Below are positions 23,625 to 32,720 of a DNA stretch of 33,283 bases, piece by piece. Below the pieces are notes generated by a model, which was not told the origin of the DNA, ran no database searches, and saw only the letters and a list, made by a program, of their open reading frames with translations. Position 1 is the stretch's first letter, and each line of letters opens with the position of its first letter. Origin of the DNA: Patescibacteria group bacterium (GTDB lineage: Bacteria; Patescibacteriota; Patescibacteriia; UBA1558; S5-K13); assembly GCA_028692545.1 (NCBI GenBank), contig JAQUXC010000002.1:92082-125364 (forward strand). Reading direction: 5' to 3'. A program made the translations under genes and the position numbers.

Positions 23625-24914
23625 CTAAATATTCCTATCTTCTTTCAAAGATAAAATAAGAAATAGGAGTATCAAGGACGACCAAGATGTCCAAAAATAA
23701 TGATCAAATAGACTGATTATCAAAATTAGAATCAAAATTGATAAAAAAATATAATTTTCAAAATTCTTACTCCTAATATGTTCCAAAATCTTAAATACAA
23801 AAATCATAAAATAAACAATAAAACCCAAAACTCCCATTTCACACAAAACTAAAACATAAACATTGTGAACTGGCTGATAATCCCAAATACTCAATGTATT
23901 ATCTATTTTGTTATTTACCGCATACACATAATTATTTAAACCAATTCCTCCAATATAATCATTCTTCACTAATTGTAATGATTGATTCATCAAAACAGAT
24001 CTTTCATTGTATGATTTTATTTCCAACCTATCTTCATTTCCAAGTCTTGTATAAAACAAATCTCTAAATATAAAAAAATTAGTTATTAATATAAAAATAG
24101 CTACGAGTATAACAGGATATATTTTCTTTAAATTTTTTGAGTACAAAGAAAATGCAAAAATTATAAAAAACGATATAAAAAGTGCAAGAATAGCACTTCT
24201 TGAAAATGTAATACAAAGACAATACAAAAAAACTGACAAGACAAACCAAAAAATACCCTTTTTGAATATACCCAAGTCTCTATATTTCTTAAAATATACA
24301 AAAACCATTAATAATATTGCAATACTCAAAAATCCTGCAAATATGTTTGGATGTGAAAATCCTCCATATACCCTTAAAAATCTTCCAGAAATATTTGAAA
24401 CCACAGAAACTCCCCCTAAATATGACAATTGTTCTGAAATTCCCAAATATTTACTAGGAAACACATATTGATTTACAAATTGAAATATAGCCAATACGCA
24501 ATTTAAAAAAATACTACAAATAAAAACATATATTAGTTTGAATTTATCAAAATTTATTTTTTGCAATATAAAAAAGAATATAATACACTCAGTAAGTTTG
24601 AAAAGTCCATAAAAATACAATTCCAAGTTAAGCGCAAATAAATAATTTATAGAAGCAAGTACTAAAAACAAAAATGAATACAAAAAAATTCTCGACAGCT
24701 TATCTTTTTTCTTACCCGATAATATAAAAACAAATATTAAAATTAAAAATATTAATTCACTAAAATAAAATGATAATTTTCCATATTCATAAATTTGATT
24801 ATTCAGGGTCAAATACTCATAAATATATCTTGTTTGCCATGACAAAAAAAATACAAATATATAGAATACATATTCTGTTATTAAATTGAAATTAAATTTG
24901 AAACTTGTCTTCAT
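23625..24914 (-). CDS. O-antigen ligase/polymerase-like membrane protein
   Basis: 429 aa with about 11-12 hydrophobic helices. The pattern fits the Wzy_C/WaaL family, which polymerises or transfers glycans on the outer side of the membrane. The best signature is the periplasmic-side RVYGGFSHPNIFAGFLSI, with the GxxxHPNxFA motif typical of the family. Near the C-terminus, GGIGLNNYVYAVNNK and QPVHNVYVLVLCEMGVLGF match the conserved loop with the essential His. It starts one base after the stop of an unusual nucleotidyltransferase gene, so a surface-glycan job is likely. The donor is unknown. Confidence 0.85.
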   Translation of the reverse strand: MKTSFKFNFNLITEYVFYIFVFFLSWQTRYIYEYLTLNNQIYEYGKLSFYFSELIFLILIFVFILSGKKKDKLSRIFLYSFLFLVLASINYLFALNLELYFYGLFKLTECIIFFFILQKINFDKFKLIYVFICSIFLNCVLAIFQFVNQYVFPSKYLGISEQLSYLGGVSVVSNISGRFLRVYGGFSHPNIFAGFLSIAILLMVFVYFKKYRDLGIFKKGIFWFVLSVFLYCLCITFSRSAILALFISFFIIFAFSLYSKNLKKIYPVILVAIFILITNFFIFRDLFYTRLGNEDRLEIKSYNERSVLMNQSLQLVKNDYIGGIGLNNYVYAVNNKIDNTLSIWDYQPVHNVYVLVLCEMGVLGFIVYFMIFVFKILEHIRSKNFENYIFLSILILILIISLFDHYFWTSWSSLILLFLILSLKEDRNI

Positions 24915-24915
24915 T

Positions 24916-25848
24916 TCATTTATTATTTATTTTCTTAAGAAAAATATCTCTATAATATTTTCTTCTATCATTTTCATGAAATTTGAGTATATTATCATTT
25001 ATAACAACATCTTTATCATCATGAACAATGTTTCTTTTGAAAGACATTTTTGCTAATTGTAAATTTTTTAATAAAAGGTTAAAAGATATACCTAAAAAAT
25101 TATCTAAAATTTTTTCCAAAAATAATCTAAAATTTTTACTAAACCTGGAATCAGATACAATAAATGAGTCTATTGGATCATTTTTTTCAAAATTAAATAT
25201 TCTATCTTTTACCCAAATATTTTTTTTCATAAAGTCTATATATGTTTTATAGCCAAATATTGGCATAAGATGTATCATCCAATAATAAAAATATATATCA
25301 TTTTTATATTGCAAATTTTCTATGTTTAAATTTTCATCTGTAATATAAAAACTCAAACATATTCTATCTTCAATTTTTTTCCCATGCCTTCTTACGCCAG
25401 ATAATTGAACAATTAAAGTAATAAAAAAACGAGAAAACCAAATATATTTTCCCCTTATTATAATAAATAAATCTATATCGCTTTCTTTGTTTAAATTAAA
25501 ATAACCAATAGAATTACAAAGCGCTACCATTTTCACAAATGGTAAAAATTTTATTCTATTTACAATTTTTAAAGCTTTTTTCCATTTTATAATACTAAAA
25601 TCTCTATGATCTTTTCTAATTTTTATAATATCGCGTCTGCCTTTTATAAAGTAAAAACTATCTTTTGACTCTATATATCTAAAAATATTTGCACTATTTG
25701 ATAAACAATTTTCTACATCATATAGACTACATTTATAATCTAAAAGCCACGTCCATAATTCAAAAGAAGTAAGTGGATAATCAAAAATATCATAATAAAA
25801 TATGGTTCTAACTATCGCCCTTTCCAATTTTTCTAGATTTTTTAACAT
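24916..25848 (-). CDS. Nucleotidyltransferase-fold protein with winged-helix-like N-terminus
   Basis: 310 aa. The N-terminal ~85 residues look like a winged-helix domain (AIVRTIFYYDIFDYPLTSFELWTWL). The centre carries a minimal NTase signature, LCNSIGYFNLNKESDIDLFIII, equivalent to the GSxxxGxxxxxSDxDLxV motif with its two catalytic Asp. A third acidic residue may be in DRICLSFYI. The substrate could be a nucleotide, sugar or tRNA. Because it is sandwiched between uvrA and an O-antigen ligase-like gene with 10- and 1-base gaps, it may serve glycan synthesis or act as a regulator. Family beyond NTase is uncertain. Confidence 0.7.
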   Translation of the reverse strand: MLKNLEKLERAIVRTIFYYDIFDYPLTSFELWTWLLDYKCSLYDVENCLSNSANIFRYIESKDSFYFIKGRRDIIKIRKDHRDFSIIKWKKALKIVNRIKFLPFVKMVALCNSIGYFNLNKESDIDLFIIIRGKYIWFSRFFITLIVQLSGVRRHGKKIEDRICLSFYITDENLNIENLQYKNDIYFYYWMIHLMPIFGYKTYIDFMKKNIWVKDRIFNFEKNDPIDSFIVSDSRFSKNFRLFLEKILDNFLGISFNLLLKNLQLAKMSFKRNIVHDDKDVVINDNILKFHENDRRKYYRDIFLKKINNK

Positions 25849-25858
25849 CTTAATAAAA

Positions 25859-28651
25859 TCAGGAGATTAGATCTGAAAGATATTGCCCTGTGTATGATTT
25901 TTTAATTTTTATAATATCTTTTGGTGTACCTTGTGCAACTATTTCCCCTCCTTTATCTCCACCATCAGGACCTAAATCAATAATCCAATCAGCACACTTT
26001 ATGACGTCAAGATTGTGTTCTATTATAAGAACACTATTTCCTTTATCAACTAATTTTTGTAAAACATCTATCAATTTTTTAATATCATCAAAATGTAATC
26101 CTGTAGTTGGCTCATCTAATATGTAAAGTGTTTTGCCAGTTGCTTTTCTAGAAAGCTCCGAAGCAAGCTTTACACGTTGTGCTTCTCCTCCCGATAATGT
26201 TGTTGCTGATTGGCCAAGTCTTACATATCCAAGACCTACATCATTCAATGTTTTCAATTTTCTATATATATTTTCTTTATCTCTAAAAAATACAATAGCC
26301 TCACTCACGGTCATATCCAAAACATCTGCAATATCTTTACCTTTGTAATGAATTTCCAATATATCTTTATTATATCTCTTGCCTAAACATTCCTCACAAT
26401 CAACATAAATATCTGGCAAAAAATTCATTTCTATTTTGATAAGTCCATTACCCTGACATGTTTCACATCTTCCACCCCTTACATTAAAACTAAATTTACC
26501 AATACTATAACCTCTTATTTTTGATTCCGGTAGTGTTGCAAACAAATCTCTAATATATGTAAAAACACCAGTATAAGTTGCTGGGTTAGACCTTGGAGTT
26601 CTTCCAATTGGAGATTGGTCTATATTTATAACTTTATCTATATTTTCAAGACCGCATATTTCTTTGTGTTTTCCAGGAATATCTTTGGAACGAGTTAGTG
26701 CATTTGAAAGTGCTCTACCTAAAATATCAAATATAAGAGTAGACTTACCAGATCCAGACACACCAGTAACACAAACCAATTTCCCAAGTGGGATTTTTAC
26801 ATCAACATTCTTTAAATTAAATTCATTTGCACCAAAAACTTCTAAATATTTATCATTTCCTTTTCTAACTTTTTTTGGAGCTTCTATATTTATTGCTTTT
26901 GATAAATATTGTCCTGTGATAGATTTTTTATTTTTCTTTATTTCCATTGGAGTACCAACTGCTATAATATTTCCACCCTTTTCTCCAGCTCCAGGACCCA
27001 CATCAACAACATAGTCAGCACAAAGTATTGTCTCTCTATCATGTTCTATTACCACAACTGTATTTCCAAGATTTTTTAAATCTTTTAAAGTGTTTATCAA
27101 TTTATAATTATCCTTTTGATGAAGACCAATAGAAGGCTCGTCCAATATATACAAAACTCCTGACAAAGATGAATTGATTTGTGTTGCAAGTCTAAGTCTT
27201 TGCATTTCTCCACCTGACAATGTAACAGAAGTTCTATCTAATCCAATATATGAAAGTCCCACGTCATAAATAGACTTTATTCTAGATAATATTTCTTTTA
27301 CAAGTCTTGTAGATATTTCAAAATCTTTTTTATTCAAAACATTATCCTTATTTTTTGATAAAGCTTCAAAAAATTTCTTGGCTTGATCTATTGTAAGAGA
27401 TGTTATTTCACTTATATTTTTGTCTAATATTTTTACAGCCAAAGATTCTTTTTTAAGTCTTTTTCCATTACAAGATAAACAAAGATGTACTCTCATACAT
27501 TTCTCAACCTCAGATTTTACATATTCAGAATCCGTCTCTTTGTATTTTTTTTCTAAATAGGAAATTATTCCATCATAATTTGAATTACCATTCAACAATA
27601 TATCTATTTTGGACTTTGATAAATCTTTTAAAGGAATATTCATGTTTATATTATTTGGCCCTGTAATTTTTTCTAATACCTTGAAATATATATTTTGATT
27701 TACACAAATTTTAAATAATAATCTAAGCGCCCCTTCAGATAAACTAAGTTTTTTGTTTGGAATAATAAGTTCTGGATCTATTTTTAATTTTATTCCAAGC
27801 CCACCACAATCTGGACAAGCTCCATGAGGAGAATTGAAAGAAAAATTTCTAGGTTCAAGTTTTGGAAAACTCAAATCACATTTAAGACAATACAATTGAT
27901 TACTATAGACGTGATCTTTAGAAATATCTTTTTCACAAATAATTAAATATCCATTTGAAAGATCAATTGCTATAGAAATAGCATTTGAAAGAGCACTCAA
28001 AGACTCTCTTTTATCTTCTACTTTTAATTTGTCTACTACTATATCTACATGAGAATCATCACATAATCCCAAATTTGCAGTATCATTTATTGAATAAAAT
28101 TCTCCATCTATTCTTACCAAATCATAACTACTCTTTTTTATTTTTGAAATAAGTTTTTGAGTATCTTGTGTAAAATTTTTGTTAATTGGAGAAAGTATAA
28201 TTATTTCCTTATCTTTAAAATCATTTTTTACTCTATTTAATATTTGTTTAAAATCTTGTTTTTCTAAAATTGTATTACATTTAGTACAATGAACTTTGCC
28301 TATATTTGTATACAAAATTCTAAGATAATCATAAATTTCACTTACAGTACCAACGGTAGATCTTGGACTTCTGTTATTCACCCCTTGATCTATTGATATT
28401 GCTGGTGGGAGACCTTCAATACTGTCTACATCTGGCTTATCCATCAAATCTAAAAACTGCTTTGAATAAGCAGACAAAGATTCCATATATCTTCTTTGAC
28501 TTTCGGCAAACAATGTATCAAAAGCAAGTGAGGATTTTCCACTTCCTGATAAGCCACTGATTACAATAAATTTATTCCTTGGTAACTCGAGATCTATATT
28601 TTTTAGATTATGAACTCTAGCTCCACGTATGATTATTTTCTTTGTATCCAT
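25859..28651 (-). CDS. uvrA: Excinuclease ABC subunit A
   Basis: 930 aa, normal for the damage-sensing ATPase of nucleotide excision repair. It contains two ABC modules: Walker A GLSGSGKSSLAFDTL (about 32-46) and GVSGSGKSTLIFD (about 640), and signatures LSGGEMQRLRLATQ and LSGGEAQRVKLASEL with Walker B ILDEPSIGLH and ILDEPTTGLH. Zinc sites are CTKC / YCLKCDL / ACPDCGG and CETCQGNG / DCEECLGKR. The start MDTKKIIIRGARVHNLKN is the usual N-terminus. It has no SD but is well placed 29 bases from a consensus promoter. It ends in TGA, and NTase and O-antigen ligase-like genes follow in the same operon. Confidence 0.98.
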   Translation of the reverse strand: MDTKKIIIRGARVHNLKNIDLELPRNKFIVISGLSGSGKSSLAFDTLFAESQRRYMESLSAYSKQFLDLMDKPDVDSIEGLPPAISIDQGVNNRSPRSTVGTVSEIYDYLRILYTNIGKVHCTKCNTILEKQDFKQILNRVKNDFKDKEIIILSPINKNFTQDTQKLISKIKKSSYDLVRIDGEFYSINDTANLGLCDDSHVDIVVDKLKVEDKRESLSALSNAISIAIDLSNGYLIICEKDISKDHVYSNQLYCLKCDLSFPKLEPRNFSFNSPHGACPDCGGLGIKLKIDPELIIPNKKLSLSEGALRLLFKICVNQNIYFKVLEKITGPNNINMNIPLKDLSKSKIDILLNGNSNYDGIISYLEKKYKETDSEYVKSEVEKCMRVHLCLSCNGKRLKKESLAVKILDKNISEITSLTIDQAKKFFEALSKNKDNVLNKKDFEISTRLVKEILSRIKSIYDVGLSYIGLDRTSVTLSGGEMQRLRLATQINSSLSGVLYILDEPSIGLHQKDNYKLINTLKDLKNLGNTVVVIEHDRETILCADYVVDVGPGAGEKGGNIIAVGTPMEIKKNKKSITGQYLSKAINIEAPKKVRKGNDKYLEVFGANEFNLKNVDVKIPLGKLVCVTGVSGSGKSTLIFDILGRALSNALTRSKDIPGKHKEICGLENIDKVINIDQSPIGRTPRSNPATYTGVFTYIRDLFATLPESKIRGYSIGKFSFNVRGGRCETCQGNGLIKIEMNFLPDIYVDCEECLGKRYNKDILEIHYKGKDIADVLDMTVSEAIVFFRDKENIYRKLKTLNDVGLGYVRLGQSATTLSGGEAQRVKLASELSRKATGKTLYILDEPTTGLHFDDIKKLIDVLQKLVDKGNSVLIIEHNLDVIKCADWIIDLGPDGGDKGGEIVAQGTPKDIIKIKKSYTGQYLSDLIS

Positions 28652-28679
28652 TGGCGAAGTTTAATATAAAGTAAGTTCT

Positions 28680-28708
28680 ATTTTAGTACCGAATGGCTTT
28701 TTTGTCAA
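28680..28708 (-). promoter_or_regulatory. Promoter of uvrA and downstream genes
   Basis: Minus strand TTGACA (28708-28703), a 17-base spacer and TAAAAT (28685-28680). It directly abuts the tandem repeat at 28713-28800. No SOS-box-like palindrome is evident. Confidence 0.75.
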
Positions 28709-28712
28709 CGAG

Positions 28713-28800
28713 TCATACAACTCGTTTCACTAGATCATTCGACTCATTTTACTAAGTTATTTGACTTATTTATATAAATTATGTGACTTATAAAGTCTAG
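28713..28800. repeat. Four degenerate 22-bp tandem repeats upstream of the uvrA promoter
   Basis: Units start at 28713, 28735, 28757 and 28779, each 22 bp. They share the scheme tcat-ncgactcattt-actaa, with weaker conservation in the last two (ttat-ttgacttattt, ttat-gtgacttataa). The four units align without gaps. Confidence 0.6.
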
Positions 28801-28822
28801 TTATGTTTATCCAATTTTCCAC

Positions 28823-28853
28823 AAAAAAACAACTATAAAAATTCATAGTTGTT
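28823..28853 (-). terminator. Terminator of the 353-aa gene
   Basis: Minus strand: aacaactat (28853-28845), an 8-base loop, atagttgtt (28836-28828), then a T tract (28829-28823). Confidence 0.8.
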
Positions 28854-28895
28854 AATTTTATTCAAAATATATAACGTAAAAATATAAAAAATCTC

Positions 28896-29957
28896 TTATT
28901 TATTTTCTGTCTTTTTCCTATATACCCCTATTCTTGATTGATTTGTTCCAGATTTTTCAAAATTATCTGATATTCCTGCCATTCTTTTTCGGCACCTCAA
29001 CATATTATACGAATAAAAATCACACTTCTTACCAATACATCCTTCTTTTGAAGGACACATTCCTTTTGCCATTTTCAAAGTATCAAGACCTATAAGCATT
29101 GCTCTTTTTATAGCAAGTTTATCGAGATGAGATGGTTTTACTGATTCTAATAAGTTTCCTGAATTATCAAAATCCCAACATTCGAGTCCTGGCATCAAAC
29201 CTTTTCTATTTAAAATATGTTTATTTAATTTATCAAATGGAATTTTCTTTTTTCTAGCCGTCTCTACACGAAGAATTGCTACAACATCCAAAAAATCTAT
29301 ATTTATCTCATCTTTTGTTTTTATAAAAACATTTCCATCTTTTTTAAAAACTACTACAACATCTGCAAGAACCTCTTTTTTATAAAACAAATATTCCCAA
29401 ATGTTTATATCATCATAATCAATAAATACTATTTTTAAATCTTTCTCATTTTGTTTTACATTGAACGATATAAGCCTTCCGTCTTTTATTGCTTCTTTAC
29501 AATATTCAAAAAACTTTTCTCTAAGCTTATCCTGAATATCAACACATTGTTTTAAAATTGGTAAAACAAGTTCTAATAACTTTTTTGGGTTATCTTTCAT
29601 AACTTGAGTGAGATAACTCCATGTAAATATAGCTCCACGTTTAAAAAATAAATGCTTTGAATGTTTTAGAGATGCTATTGTTTGATTAATTACGGGATAG
29701 TTATCAAAACCGAGCGGTTCATAATCTGCTAACTGTTTTAATACCATGCTATTTTCTTTTAATGGAAAAAGTGGTAATATTTTGTTTGATATAAAATAAT
29801 TCAAATCTTTTTCCTTTGGAAGAGATGCGCGAAACTCCAATTCTGCCTTTGAAATTCCAGTAAATGCATTTGAACCATAGTGATAAACCATAGCTAAACT
29901 TACTATAGTATCAACTTCTAATTCTTTTGGTAATAAAATTTTTTCTATTTTTTTCAT
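28896..29957 (-). CDS. Unknown 353-aa protein with C-terminal cysteine cluster
   Basis: An intact gene with its own promoter (30001-30028), an SD-like GAGGG and a terminator. I do not recognise the family. It is soluble and mostly helical in the N-terminal half (about 1-180), then a strand-rich region (DLKIVFIDYDD, VLADVVVVFKKDGNVFIK, DFLDVVAILRVETARKK). The C-terminus holds CPSKEGCIGKKC then NMLRCRK, a C-x5-C-x4-C-x8-C pattern that could bind zinc or an iron-sulfur cluster. The charged tail after it has no structure cue. It could be a nucleic-acid or metabolic enzyme; there is no operon context to narrow this. Confidence 0.6.
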   Translation of the reverse strand: MKKIEKILLPKELEVDTIVSLAMVYHYGSNAFTGISKAELEFRASLPKEKDLNYFISNKILPLFPLKENSMVLKQLADYEPLGFDNYPVINQTIASLKHSKHLFFKRGAIFTWSYLTQVMKDNPKKLLELVLPILKQCVDIQDKLREKFFEYCKEAIKDGRLISFNVKQNEKDLKIVFIDYDDINIWEYLFYKKEVLADVVVVFKKDGNVFIKTKDEINIDFLDVVAILRVETARKKKIPFDKLNKHILNRKGLMPGLECWDFDNSGNLLESVKPSHLDKLAIKRAMLIGLDTLKMAKGMCPSKEGCIGKKCDFYSYNMLRCRKRMAGISDNFEKSGTNQSRIGVYRKKTENK

Positions 29958-30000
29958 AATTCCCTCTTAATTTATAAAATTATTTTTATATACTACTTAA

Positions 30001-30028
30001 GTTATATCACAAAGATGAGCCTTGTCAA
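30001..30028 (-). promoter_or_regulatory. Promoter of the 353-aa gene
   Basis: Minus strand TTGACA (30028-30023), a 16-base spacer ending TGA, then TATAAC (30006-30001). Confidence 0.6.
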
Positions 30029-30064
30029 TAATTTAAAATATATTAAGCACTAAACTAATATAAG

Positions 30065-30688
30065 TCACAAAAAATGTATAAAACTTTTTCGATGTAGCGA
30101 ACACATTCCATATTTTTTGATATTTTCAATATGGTTTTTTGTACCATATCCATAATGTTTTTCAAATCCATATTCAGGAAAACTTGTTGCAATATTTTCC
30201 ATATATTCATCTCTAAAAACTTTTGCGATAATAGAAGCAGAAGCAATTATAAAATGTTTTGCATCACCATCAACAATTATTTTATAATTTCCAAATTCAA
30301 GATTAAAATATTTTTTGAACCCACCAATATAATCTATTAAAGCATAATCAATTTCTGACTCATGTTTATAAATAATATTTTCTACAATCTTTACATTTGC
30401 AGTTTGAATACCAATTTTATCAATTTGCATATTGTCTATCATAGAAACACCAGCGTGAAATCGTTTTTTTATTTCATCTGATAATTCTTTTCTTTTTTTA
30501 TGTGTAAGTTTTTTGGAATCATTTATATGCGGAATCAGGTCAAGATTGTTGTTCAATTCATCGCTAGACAAAAAAACATAACCACAAACAATAGGCCCAG
30601 CAAGTGGTCCACGACCAGCTTCATCAAATCCAATTATATTTTTATTACCTTCTTCAAAAAGTGCTTTTTCCAAATCAATACTTATCAT
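30065..30688 (-). CDS. rnhB: Ribonuclease HII
   Basis: 207 aa, normal for RNase HII, which removes RNA from RNA:DNA hybrids and single misincorporated ribonucleotides. It has the N-terminal IIGFDEAGRGPLAGPIV with catalytic Asp22-Glu23, the later acidic residue in YALIDYIGG, and IIASASIIAKVFRDEYM with the final Asp. The usual helices follow, ending YGMCSLHRKSF. It is probably transcribed alone. TATAAT at 30695-30700 (minus strand) would give an almost leaderless mRNA. Confidence 0.96.
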   Translation of the reverse strand: MISIDLEKALFEEGNKNIIGFDEAGRGPLAGPIVCGYVFLSSDELNNNLDLIPHINDSKKLTHKKRKELSDEIKKRFHAGVSMIDNMQIDKIGIQTANVKIVENIIYKHESEIDYALIDYIGGFKKYFNLEFGNYKIIVDGDAKHFIIASASIIAKVFRDEYMENIATSFPEYGFEKHYGYGTKNHIENIKKYGMCSLHRKSFIHFL

Positions 30689-30718
30689 AAAGTTATTATA
30701 ATGTAATTATAATAAATA

Positions 30719-30750
30719 AAAAACCATCTATTAAAAAACAGATGATTTTT
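30719..30750 (-). terminator. Weak terminator after gdhA
   Basis: On the minus strand catct/agatg flanked by A and T runs, with one internal mismatch and a T-rich tail (30723-30718). It lies 25 bases past the gdhA stop. Confidence 0.5.
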
Positions 30751-30774
30751 AAAAAAATATAATAGTAAGAAATA

Positions 30775-31980
30775 TTATATTTTCATTTTATTTGCAATTC
30801 TCCTCAAAGCTGAAACAAATGCTGCCATTCTAAGGCTAATATTATTTTCTTTTGAAATATCATAAATTTCATCAAAAGATTTATACATTATTTCTTTTAA
30901 CTTAGAATTTACTTCTTCTAAGCTCCATTTTTCATCTTTTATATTTTGAAGCCACTCAAAATACGAAACCGTTACACCACCTGCATTTGTAAGTACATCA
31001 GGAAGAAGTAAAATTCCTTTTGATTTCAAAATCAAATCTGCTTCTGGACAAACAGGACCATTTGCCAATTCAAAAACAATTTTTGCTTTTATATTTTCTA
31101 CATTTCCACTAGTAATTTGATTTTCAAGAGCGCAAAGAGCCAACACCTCTGTATCTAATTCCAATAATTCTTCGTTTGTAATTGTTTTAATATTTACAAA
31201 ATCTATTACACTACCTGTATCTTTTTTAAATTCCAAAATTTTATCAATATCAAGTCCATCCTCACAATGTATTGCACCCTTTGAATCTGATACTGCAATA
31301 ATTTTGTAACCAGCATCAAACAAAATTTTTGAGAATACCGCTCCTGCATTTCCAAATCCCTGAACAACAACCCTAGAATCCTTTTGAAGTTTCAATTTCT
31401 CTATTGCTTTTTCAAAAATATAAAATGCCCCTTGAGCAGTAGCATTGTCTCTTCCAAGTGATCCACCATTTTCAATCGGCTTTCCTGTAAATGTAGCAAA
31501 ATCACCAAATTCATCTGCCATTATTGACATTATTTTAGGATTTGTATAAACATCTGGAGCTGGAATATCTTTGTCTCTACCAATTATTTCTTTTATTTTT
31601 TGTATAAATCCACGAGACAATTTTTCAAGCTCATTTTCAGATAATAATTTTGGATCAACTGTTATTCCACCTTTAGCACCACCGAGTGGAATTCCTACAA
31701 CACTACATTTTATTGTCATCCAAAAAGCAAGAGCTTTTACTTCACTCAAATCTGTTTGAAAATGAAATCTTATCCCACCTTTATATGGGCCCATTGTATT
31801 ATCATATTGAACACGATATCCTGTAAAAACTTTTAACTCTCCATTATCCATTCTTATTGGAATAGAAACTTGAATGAATTTATCAGGATTTTGAAGTTTT
31901 AGAAGAACATCCTTGTTCAAATTTGCAATTTCACCAGCATTTCTTAACTGTTCCATTGCATTGTCAAATGGATTTATCAT
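30775..31980 (-). CDS. gdhA: Glu/Leu/Phe/Val-family dehydrogenase, likely glutamate dehydrogenase
   Basis: 401 aa. It interconverts glutamate and 2-oxoglutarate plus ammonia using NAD(P). The N-terminal substrate domain carries GGIRFHFQTDLSEVKALAFWMT, KCSVVGIPLGGAKGGI (catalytic Lys) and DIPAPDVYTN. The Rossmann domain has VVVQGFGNAGAVF, then LANGPVCPEAD and DVLTNAGGVTVSYFEWLQN. This length and the PAPDV segment fit the hexameric small GDH type, though Leu or Val dehydrogenase cannot be fully excluded. It follows trxA by ten bases, so it is probably in one transcript with it. One of the few central-metabolism genes in the window. Confidence 0.9.
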   Translation of the reverse strand: MINPFDNAMEQLRNAGEIANLNKDVLLKLQNPDKFIQVSIPIRMDNGELKVFTGYRVQYDNTMGPYKGGIRFHFQTDLSEVKALAFWMTIKCSVVGIPLGGAKGGITVDPKLLSENELEKLSRGFIQKIKEIIGRDKDIPAPDVYTNPKIMSIMADEFGDFATFTGKPIENGGSLGRDNATAQGAFYIFEKAIEKLKLQKDSRVVVQGFGNAGAVFSKILFDAGYKIIAVSDSKGAIHCEDGLDIDKILEFKKDTGSVIDFVNIKTITNEELLELDTEVLALCALENQITSGNVENIKAKIVFELANGPVCPEADLILKSKGILLLPDVLTNAGGVTVSYFEWLQNIKDEKWSLEEVNSKLKEIMYKSFDEIYDISKENNISLRMAAFVSALRRIANKMKI

Positions 31981-31990
31981 ATTATAAAAA

Positions 31991-32311
31991 TTATTTTATG
32001 AGTTCTTCTATCTTATTTTTAAGCACATCTTTTGGTAGAAGTCCCATTGTGGTATCTTTAAGTTCACCATTTTTGAAATACAAAACAGTTGGAATGCTCA
32101 TAATATCAAACTTTTCTGCGGTGGCACTTGCTTGATCTACATCAAGTTTTACAATTTTTACGCCTTTTCCTTCAAATTCTTTTGCAAGCTCATCTATTAT
32201 AGGAGCAAGTGCCTTGCATGGTCCACACCAATCTGCAAAACAATCCACGACAAGATTATTATTATTTTTTACAAATTCATCAAAATTTGTGTCATTTAAA
32301 ATTTCTGCCAT
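31991..32311 (-). CDS. trxA: Thioredoxin
   Basis: 106 aa, classical size. It has FADWCGPCKALAPII with the active-site CGPC, the conserved VKLDVDQASATAEKFDIMSIPTVLYFKNGE (cis-Pro segment SIPT) and a C-terminal helix. It reduces protein disulfides and supplies electrons to reductases. It is positioned between a Cys-rich small protein gene (78 bases upstream) and gdhA (10 bases downstream). No thioredoxin reductase is in the window. Confidence 0.97.
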   Translation of the reverse strand: MAEILNDTNFDEFVKNNNNLVVDCFADWCGPCKALAPIIDELAKEFEGKGVKIVKLDVDQASATAEKFDIMSIPTVLYFKNGELKDTTMGLLPKDVLKNKIEELIK

Positions 32312-32390
32312 TTTATTAGCCCTTGGTTATCAGTCATTAGCAATTAAGTAGAACCTAGTACCTAAAACTGATATTAATTATTAAACAAAA

Positions 32391-32636
32391 TTATAATTCA
32401 AATTTATCTTCTTTTTCATTTGGAAAATAAAATTGAGCTTTTGTCTCTACAATACACTTTTCTATTGTAACAAAAATCTTATCAATTTGCTCTCTATTAT
32501 AAACATATGCACTTCTATTTGCACAATTTCCAAGTGTTTTTATTTTTTTCAAAATTCCATTTGTCCTGCAAGTTGCAAGACATTTAAATTTTTCTTCTTT
32601 GTTTGTAGTTCCCAAACATTTTTGTTCCTGTTTCAT
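32391..32636 (-). CDS. Small Cys-rich protein of unknown function upstream of trxA
   Basis: 81 aa with five cysteines spaced CLGTTNKEEKFKCLATC, NCANRS and KCIVETKA. Charged, soluble and probably helical, with no signal peptide. It has no SD. It has a good divergent promoter (32675-32703) and is followed by trxA and gdhA on the same strand, so it could be a thioredoxin target or a metal- or redox-sensing protein, but this is inference only. Family not recognised. Confidence 0.6.
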   Translation of the reverse strand: MKQEQKCLGTTNKEEKFKCLATCRTNGILKKIKTLGNCANRSAYVYNREQIDKIFVTIEKCIVETKAQFYFPNEKEDKFEL

Positions 32637-32674
32637 AAATATAAAATATTTATAAATATATAACTATACATATA

Positions 32675-32703
32675 AATATATAGTATATTTATATTTATGT
32701 CAA
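32675..32703 (-). promoter_or_regulatory. Promoter of the Cys-rich protein-trxA-gdhA unit
   Basis: Minus strand TTGACA (32703-32698), a 17-base spacer, TATATT (32680-32675). It is back to back with the plus-strand promoter at 32721-32749; the two -35 elements form an inverted TGTCAATA...TATTGACA pair. Confidence 0.65.
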
Positions 32704-32720
32704 TAATAATTAAATAAATA

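Noticed and set aside
26664-27014. 116-aa plus-strand ORF in uvrA
   Set aside because: It is antisense to the conserved ATPase domain of uvrA.
28713-28800. A CRISPR array
   Set aside because: Units are contiguous 22-mers with no spacers and only partial conservation.
30055-30246. 63-aa ORF in another frame of rnhB
   Set aside because: It is an alternate frame of the rnhB 3' end and shares no known motif.
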